64,000 bases of DNA, taken from DASXMT01 sp036521415 (lineage in GTDB: Bacteria; Actinomycetota; Acidimicrobiia; Acidimicrobiales; RAAP-2). A program made the position numbers and the translations under genes. Every line of letters begins with the position of its first letter. The first letter of the stretch is position 1. The DNA lies in the NCBI GenBank assembly GCA_036521415.1, contig DATDHU010000125.1, forward strand, positions 38,627-102,626. Direction: 5' to 3'. This document shows, piece by piece, positions 59,665 through 64,000 of this stretch. The notes under the pieces are model-generated. The model worked only from the letters and a program-made list of their open reading frames with translations, had not been told where the DNA came from and made no database searches.

Positions 59665-60867
59665 ATGGACTATCTGATGTTCGATTCGGACAACCACTAC
59701 TATGAGCCTGACGATTGTTTCACCCGATATGGCGATGAGGCGGTCAAGCGGTACGTGACCTGGGTGACCGAGGGCCGCAAACACCATCTGCTGTTCGGGA
59801 ACACTCGTACCAATGACTCCAGGAATCCCAACTCCGTCATGAACCCGAGCTTCAGCCGGGTAGCGCGACCCGGGGCCTTCCACGATGCCCTGATCGCCAT
59901 AGAGAAGGGCTCCGAGTTGTCGTTCACTGAGTTCTACGGTGAGCTCGAGCCACTGCGATCCGTCTATCGAGACCGCGACGAACGGCTGATGGCCATGGAC
60001 GAACAGGGCGTGGAGCGGATCATGCTCTTCCCCACGCTCGGCCTTACCGTGGAGGGCTACATGGCCAATGAACCCGAGCTGATGTACCGGGTCATGCACG
60101 CCTTCAACCTGTGGTTGGACGACGATTGGGGACTGAACCGCGATGGGCGGATCTTCGCGCCGCCGGTCATCCCCATGCTCACTGTCGACGGAGCGGTGTC
60201 CGAACTGGAATGGGCGCTGTCCCGGGGGGCGCGCGCCATCACCATCCAACCGGGACCGGCCTACGGCCGCTCTCCGGCAGACACCTACTTCGACCCGTTC
60301 TGGGCCAGGGTGAACGAGTCCGGTGTCCTTGTCGCATATCACGCCGCAGGCGGTCCGACCTCCTATGACTCCATCTTCCGGCAACAGTGGGCCAAAGAGC
60401 CGAGCGACCGTATGTATCTGGACACGTTCCGGCGGAACCTCTACCCGTTTGAGCGGCCCATCATGGACACGGCTCAGGCGCTCATCTTGGGGAACCTCTT
60501 CGGACGCTTTCCCGAGATCCGGGTCGCCAGCATCGAGATGGGTGGCACGTGGGTCCAGTACCTGTTGCATGGCCTCGACCACAGTGGGCCGTTGTTGACT
60601 CGCCACGTCCAGGCCTTCGGCACCATCCTCGACGATCGCCCGTCGGACGTGTTCCGGGAGAGATTCTGGGTCTCGCCGTTCCCTGAGGAAGACGTGGTGG
60701 GTCTGGCTCACTTGATCGGGTCCGACCACGTGCTCATGGGATCTGACTGGCCGCATCCCGAAGGGACGCCCACGCCCGCCGCCTACGCCAGCTGCCTCGA
60801 CGGTTTGGAGAGCGCCGGAATTCGGCGGATCATGCGGGACAACGCCATGGAGCTGCTCGCCGCCTGA
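59665..60867 (+). CDS. Amidohydrolase_2 family metal-dependent hydrolase/decarboxylase
   Basis: 400 residues from ATG at 59665 with GGGGAGG. MDYLMFDSDNHYYEPDDCFTRY gives the N-terminal D-x-D-x-H type metal region, then MDEQGVERIMLFPTLGL, LVAYHAAGGPTSYD, ASIEMGGTWVQYLLHGLDHS and VLMGSDWPHPEGTPTP with the late Asp. Fourth paralog in the window and closest in plan to 38805 (insertion after the first strand). Its leader holds alternate inverted repeats. Followed by a small hypothetical gene and a ligase remnant on the same strand. Confidence 0.88.
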   Translation: MDYLMFDSDNHYYEPDDCFTRYGDEAVKRYVTWVTEGRKHHLLFGNTRTNDSRNPNSVMNPSFSRVARPGAFHDALIAIEKGSELSFTEFYGELEPLRSVYRDRDERLMAMDEQGVERIMLFPTLGLTVEGYMANEPELMYRVMHAFNLWLDDDWGLNRDGRIFAPPVIPMLTVDGAVSELEWALSRGARAITIQPGPAYGRSPADTYFDPFWARVNESGVLVAYHAAGGPTSYDSIFRQQWAKEPSDRMYLDTFRRNLYPFERPIMDTAQALILGNLFGRFPEIRVASIEMGGTWVQYLLHGLDHSGPLLTRHVQAFGTILDDRPSDVFRERFWVSPFPEEDVVGLAHLIGSDHVLMGSDWPHPEGTPTPAAYASCLDGLESAGIRRIMRDNAMELLAA

Positions 60868-60935
60868 CTGGCGGTACTACGCGGCCCCCATGGCCCCACC
60901 GGGTATCCGCGTGGACCCACGAGATTGGGGCGGCG

Positions 60936-61244
60936 ATGGCTTTGAAGACTGGTGTCAGATTGAAGAGCGCCGTCTGCGACGCAGAGGTGATCATGGTGCG
61001 CGCGCCGAGAGGCTACGTCGATCTCCGCTGCGGCGGGCATCCATTGATCGAGATGACGGCGAGCGGCGTTCCCGGCATGCCGATCTCCCAGGGGCACGGC
61101 GAGGGTTCCATCTTGGGAAAGCGGTACACCAACGATGAGACGGGCGTCGAAGTACTGTGCGTCAAAGGGGGAAGCGGGTCGCTCTCGGTCGGAGATGTAC
61201 CGTTGGCCGTCAAGGGTGCGAAGCCGCTGCCGTCGTCCGACTGA
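60936..61244 (+). CDS. Small conserved hypothetical protein
   Basis: 102 residues from ATG at 60936 with a weak GGGG site. MALKTGVRLKSAVCDAEVIMVRAPRGYVDLRCGGHPLI has a C-x(17)-C spacing that might bind a metal, and the rest is Gly-rich beta (GSGSLSVGDVPLAVKGAKPLP). I recognise the type as a small protein found beside acyl-CoA ligases in actinobacteria, from memory and without a known function. Here a ligase remnant begins 38 bases downstream, in line with that association. Confidence 0.65.
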   Translation: MALKTGVRLKSAVCDAEVIMVRAPRGYVDLRCGGHPLIEMTASGVPGMPISQGHGEGSILGKRYTNDETGVEVLCVKGGSGSLSVGDVPLAVKGAKPLPSSD

Positions 61245-61282
61245 GACAGGGCGCCGGAAATGCTCGACCATCAGGAGGTGCC

Positions 61283-61450
61283 ATGACCCAGGCGACGGCG
61301 AAGCCCGAGGGCGCCGCCAGTGTCCCAGATTTGGTGCATGTGGGCATCCACGCTCGTCGGACACCTGACAAGGCGGCCGTCATCGAGGCGGGTACGGGGC
61401 GAGCGCGGACCTTTGCTTACCGACCGGGAAACTGGCCAAGGGAGTCCTGA
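61283..61450 (+). pseudogene. Truncated N-terminus of an AMP-dependent acyl-CoA ligase
   Basis: A good start (AGGAGG then ATG at 61283) opens a 55-codon frame whose VPDLVHVGIHARRTPDKAAVIEAG and GRARTFAY are the N-terminal strand-helix of adenylate-forming ligases, which continue with a TYAEL-type helix. Here it breaks after FAY into RPGNWPRES and a stop. The remaining ~480 residues of such an enzyme are absent; the enoyl-CoA-hydratase-like gene begins at the other end from 62391. A deletion junction near 61415-61425 is likely. Confidence 0.65.
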
Positions 61451-61542
61451 ACCAGCGCTACGCATCCGCTCCGTAGACCTCGGCGCCAATGCCGTTCAGA
61501 ACGTGTCGGCCCGCATCGATCCACCGACGTCCTGACCTCGAC

Positions 61543-62391
61543 TCAGACGGGGCCGTCAGCCGATCTGAATGCCTCCCCGGCCTTCTCGCGTGGCTTCTGA
61601 CCCTTGTCGACCATTTCGGCCCGGGCTTCCCTGCCGTCTTTGAGATGCTCGACCACGGCCATGACGTCATTGGACATCTTCCAGTGCAGTCGCATTCCCA
61701 TGAGCTCCCACGCCCGAGACACCAGTTGCTTGGTGCCCATGAGGGCAGAAAGTGGAGCCCGAGCAATGTGTTGAGCCAGCGCCTCTACGGCACCGTCCAG
61801 GTCGGCCATCGGGACGACCCGGTTGACCAGTCCCATTTCCAAGGCCTGCGCGGCGTCGAGGGTCTGGGCGGTGTAGAGGTACTCGTAGGCGCGTTTGTAG
61901 TTCATGAACACCCACGGCTCGATCATGGTCTCCCCGCCCGGGAAGCCGAGGCCCTGGACCAACGGCATCTGGAAGAAGGCGTCGTCAGAGGCAATCGTGA
62001 TGTCAGGGACCAGCGCCCAATACGTTCCACCACCGAGCGCGTACCCGTGCACCTGGGCGATCGTCGGCTTGGGGAACTCCCACAGCCGGAGGAGCGGCGC
62101 CAAGAACAGCTCCGATTGCGCCTTCCACACTCCTCCCCATTGGTCCCACCCCTCTTCGAACTCCGGGTAGTGATCGCCGCCTATGGCATGGCCAGCACAA
62201 AACCCCTTGCCGTTGGCCTTGATAATGAGGACCTTGATCTCATAGCCACGGCCGGCTCGATCGAGCGCTTCGTCGAACTGGTGCACCATGTCCGACGACT
62301 GCGCATTGGCCCGTTCTGGCCAGTTCAGGATGATCCGGGCGAGAGGCCCCTCCTCCTCGTAGAGGATGACCCCGAGGTCCACGCGTTCCAT
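61543..62391 (-). CDS. Crotonase-fold protein lacking both catalytic Glu residues
   Basis: 282 residues from ATG at 62391, five bases after GGAAGGAG. Crotonase motifs: oxyanion site KGFCAGHAIGGD near 63-73 and QVHGYALGGGTYWALVPDI near 113-131. The hydratase Glu that follows GGGC is Tyr124 here, and the second Glu (usual PEI/PEV) is replaced by Pro143 in FFQMPLVQGLGF, so ordinary enoyl-CoA hydration is doubtful. The fold also supports isomerase, hydrolase and C-C cleaving activities. The C-terminus is long and charged (EHLKDGREARAEMVDKGQK). Divergent from the SMP-30 gene across 123 bases. Confidence 0.88.
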   Translation of the reverse strand: MERVDLGVILYEEEGPLARIILNWPERANAQSSDMVHQFDEALDRAGRGYEIKVLIIKANGKGFCAGHAIGGDHYPEFEEGWDQWGGVWKAQSELFLAPLLRLWEFPKPTIAQVHGYALGGGTYWALVPDITIASDDAFFQMPLVQGLGFPGGETMIEPWVFMNYKRAYEYLYTAQTLDAAQALEMGLVNRVVPMADLDGAVEALAQHIARAPLSALMGTKQLVSRAWELMGMRLHWKMSNDVMAVVEHLKDGREARAEMVDKGQKPREKAGEAFRSADGPV

Positions 62392-62425
62392 TGCGCTCCT
62401 TCCTTTCGCTCCTTGAACCGACGTT

Positions 62426-62480
62426 GCCGGCTGCCGCAATTGCTCATCGTATGACTCTGCTGCAACCGACAACAGCCGGC
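62426..62480. promoter_or_regulatory. Distant inverted repeat in divergent promoter region
   Basis: GCCGGCTG (62426-62433) and CAGCCGGC (62473-62480) are perfect complements 39 bases apart, between the divergent crotonase-fold and SMP-30 genes. A paired operator or chance GC symmetry. Confidence 0.35.
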
Positions 62481-62514
62481 GTTGACGCCGCAGCCCATCC
62501 ATCAGCGTGGCATC

Positions 62515-63390
62515 ATGCATTTCATGGCTTCCTCAGGCTCGCCGTACGACCCCCCGGACCTCAAACGAGGAACCGAGGGGATCCACAGCGAGCTCCAGTT
62601 TCCCGAAGGGCCGCGCTGGCACGACGGCGCCCTGTGGTTCTCCGATCAGCTCGGTGGACGTGTCCTACGGCAGGACGGCGACACCATCGAGACCGCACTC
62701 GAACTTGGGCGTCCGTCCGGTCTGGGTTTCCTCTCCGACGGATCTGTGCGAGTCGCCGCCATGGAGCCGCCAGAGATCGTCGATGTGCCTTCCGGAGAGC
62801 GAGCTCGGCGGCACGCCGACCTCTCGGACTTCGGGAACCATCTGAACGATCTCGTGGTCGACGGGTTCGACCGTACGTACGTCGACGTGTACCAGAACTA
62901 CGGAGCGAGGCCCAATGGCTCGCTGGTACTGGTGGACCCCGACGGGAAGTCCCGCGTGGTCGCCGAACAGTTGGCCTTTCCCAACGGGGTCGCTGTCACA
63001 CCTGACGGGGACACACTGATCGTGTCGGAAACCTTCGCCGGATGTCTCACCGCGTTCGATGTCGCCACCGACGGTTCATTGGGGAATCGCCGCGTCTGGG
63101 CGGATCTTCCCGGAGCCCATCCCGATGGACTGTGCCTGGACGCCGAGGGTGCGGTGTGGGTGGCGAGCTTCCTCGAGGGCGAATTCCTCAGGGTGACCGA
63201 AGGCGGCGCGATCGTCGAGCGGATCCTGGTGGCCGACCGATGGGCCCTCTCGTGTTGTCTGGGCGGCGACGATGGGCACACCCTGTTCTGCTGCACGGCG
63301 GTGACGACGCAACGCAACTATCTACAAGGGCGGGCGGTCGGCTACATCGACGCTCACCGCGTCGACGTAAAGGGCGTGGGCTGCCCCTAA
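62515..63390 (+). CDS. SMP-30/gluconolactonase-like protein
   Basis: 291 residues if started at ATG 62515; ATG 62524 is also possible and neither has a ribosome site. Six-bladed propeller features: LQFPEGPRWHDGALWFSDQLGG with the metal-binding Glu, GRPSGLGFLSDGSVRV, NHLNDLVVDGFDRTYVDVYQN (Asn, Asp), AFPNGVAVTPDGDTLIVSETFAG and GAHPDGLCLDAEGAVWVASFLEG with the catalytic Asp region. Opens lactones using a divalent metal. Would act after a Baeyer-Villiger type oxygenation such as those proposed for the luciferase-like enzymes (inference). Confidence 0.9.
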   Translation: MHFMASSGSPYDPPDLKRGTEGIHSELQFPEGPRWHDGALWFSDQLGGRVLRQDGDTIETALELGRPSGLGFLSDGSVRVAAMEPPEIVDVPSGERARRHADLSDFGNHLNDLVVDGFDRTYVDVYQNYGARPNGSLVLVDPDGKSRVVAEQLAFPNGVAVTPDGDTLIVSETFAGCLTAFDVATDGSLGNRRVWADLPGAHPDGLCLDAEGAVWVASFLEGEFLRVTEGGAIVERILVADRWALSCCLGGDDGHTLFCCTAVTTQRNYLQGRAVGYIDAHRVDVKGVGCP

Positions 63391-63458
63391 CGGACAAGGG
63401 TGGCCATCGGAGGCATGAGGTAGGAACGTCGTCCTCGCAGTCGCCCCGGTCCGTGTGT

Positions 63459-64000
63459 TCACATGATGCGGGCGTAGTCTCCGGTGTGGTCGTTGCCGTC
63501 GCTGAACTCACGCACGATGTTGTCCTGGGTAAAGCTGGCTACCAGTTTTCCGGACTGGGTCCACACGTTGGCCCGCCCGTGGCTCCTGCCTCGTCCGGCC
63601 CAAACGCTCTCATGGGCGATCAGCAACCATTCCGAGGCATCGAAACGTTCATGGAAATTGACGGTGTGGCTCACCACGCCAGTCGAGACGGTCTTGTGGG
63701 CATGGCTCTCGTTCACGCCCTCATGGGGCAGAAGCGCGGTTCCGATAAGGAAACCGTCGGTTGCCCACGAAAGGATGGCCTGATTGACCACCGGATCGGG
63801 AAAGGACACCGGAAGACGGGTCCAGACATTCTGTACCGCAGGCCGGAGCGGCTCCTCATCGCTCCACGTGTTGATGCCAAAGCAGATTCGGGCCCTCGCA
63901 CCGGGAAACACTCGATTATCCTCTCGGGCGGCTGGATCCTCGGGCGGCGGTACGTCCGGCATCTCCACGTTGGCGGTGTGCGCGACGATATCCGGCTCGT
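63459..64000 (-). CDS. Acyl-CoA thioesterase II (TesB-like), 3' part (5' end outside window)
   Basis: The frame is open to the right edge, giving the last 180 or so residues. Double hot-dog of the TesB family: a linker INTWSDEEPLRPAVQNVWTRLPVSFPD, ILSWATDGFLIGTALLPHEG, STGVVSHTVNFHERFDASEWLLIAHESVWAGRGRSHG and KLVASFTQDNIVREF; the SHTVNFHERF and RGRSHG motifs form the second half's active region with Asp in WATDG. Hydrolyses acyl-CoA to free acid and CoA, perhaps as overflow relief for CoA. Convergent with the SMP-30 gene. Confidence 0.87.
   Translation of the reverse strand, partial: EPDIVAHTANVEMPDVPPPEDPAAREDNRVFPGARARICFGINTWSDEEPLRPAVQNVWTRLPVSFPDPVVNQAILSWATDGFLIGTALLPHEGVNESHAHKTVSTGVVSHTVNFHERFDASEWLLIAHESVWAGRGRSHGRANVWTQSGKLVASFTQDNIVREFSDGNDHTGDYARIM

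Noticed and set aside
61451..61542. Possible remnant of a second gene (reading GRHVLNGIGAEVYGADA on the minus strand)
   Set aside because: No family match recognised and too short to separate from chance.
1..64000. KstR/KstR2-type operators, tRNA genes, CRISPR arrays, insertion sequences, prophage
   Set aside because: Looked for the TnnAACnnGTTnnA and AnCAAGnnCTTGnT patterns, clover-leaf ends, spaced repeats and transposase or integrase motifs by eye and found none convincing.

Overview
The window is GC-rich (roughly two thirds G+C by eye), densely coded and rich in GTG starts. It carries a gene set typical of a lipid- or terpenoid-degrading actinobacterium: three cytochromes P450, three luciferase-like (F420/FMN) oxidoreductases, two SDRs of the mycofactocin-coupled type, many acyl-CoA dehydrogenases, CoA transferases, MaoC and DUF35 proteins, and TetR regulators. 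The mix suggests Actinomycetota; Acidimicrobiia or a mycobacterial relative would both fit, and the sequence alone does not decide. I saw no rRNA, tRNA, phage, transposase or CRISPR array, and no gene-free stretch longer than about 270 bases.

Layout. 1-4.6 kb: end of a hypothetical protein, an HSD10-like SDR, a membrane protein, a P450 and a luciferase-like enzyme. 4.6-6.5 kb: a drug-type ABC exporter pair. 6.5-12.1 kb (minus strand): an operon whose first two genes, an acyl-CoA dehydrogenase and an APH-fold kinase, overlap by 4 nt and match the two halves of mammalian ACAD10/11, followed by a quinone-oxidoreductase-like protein and two SDRs. A perfect palindrome lies in front of it. 12.2-21 kb: oxidoreductases, NUDIX, two P450s, a CoA transferase, an SDR and an amidohydrolase. 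21.2-24.6 kb: four genes joined by 4-nt stop/start overlaps (PEP-mutase-like lyase, MaoC double hot-dog, DUF35, thiolase-like protein without the nucleophilic Cys), resembling the steroid side-chain hydratase/retro-aldolase system.

24.6-34.9 kb: a branched-chain-amino-acid-type ABC importer (ATPase, fused LivH-LivM permease, binding protein, a separate second ATPase and a second binding protein) interleaved with acyl-CoA dehydrogenases, including a fused two-domain FadE34-type enzyme. 35.4-38.8 kb: a split two-subunit acyl-CoA dehydrogenase and a TetR regulator with a histone-like tail. 38.8-47 kb: amidohydrolase, hot-dog protein, VOC protein, aldo-keto reductase, SDR, acyl-CoA synthetase and aldehyde dehydrogenase. 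47.2-54 kb: a limonene-epoxide-hydrolase-type enzyme divergent from a TetR gene, an SDR, a double CoA transferase and a second thiolase-like/DUF35 pair. 54-64 kb: amidohydrolases, an operon of two luciferase-like enzymes with an alpha/beta hydrolase and an aldo-keto reductase, a nitroreductase, a truncated ligase remnant, an atypical crotonase, an SMP-30 lactonase and the end of a TesB thioesterase.

Taken together this looks like a catabolic supercluster for a hydrophobic, probably isoprenoid or steroid-like carboxylic acid or ketone: uptake (Liv-type ABC), activation (AMP ligase, CoA transferases), oxygenation (P450s, flavin enzymes), alpha-beta desaturation (split and fused dehydrogenases), hydration and retro-aldol cleavage (MaoC/DUF35/thiolase-like), and a detour for 4-hydroxyacyl-CoAs (kinase plus dehydrogenase). 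The substrate is inference.
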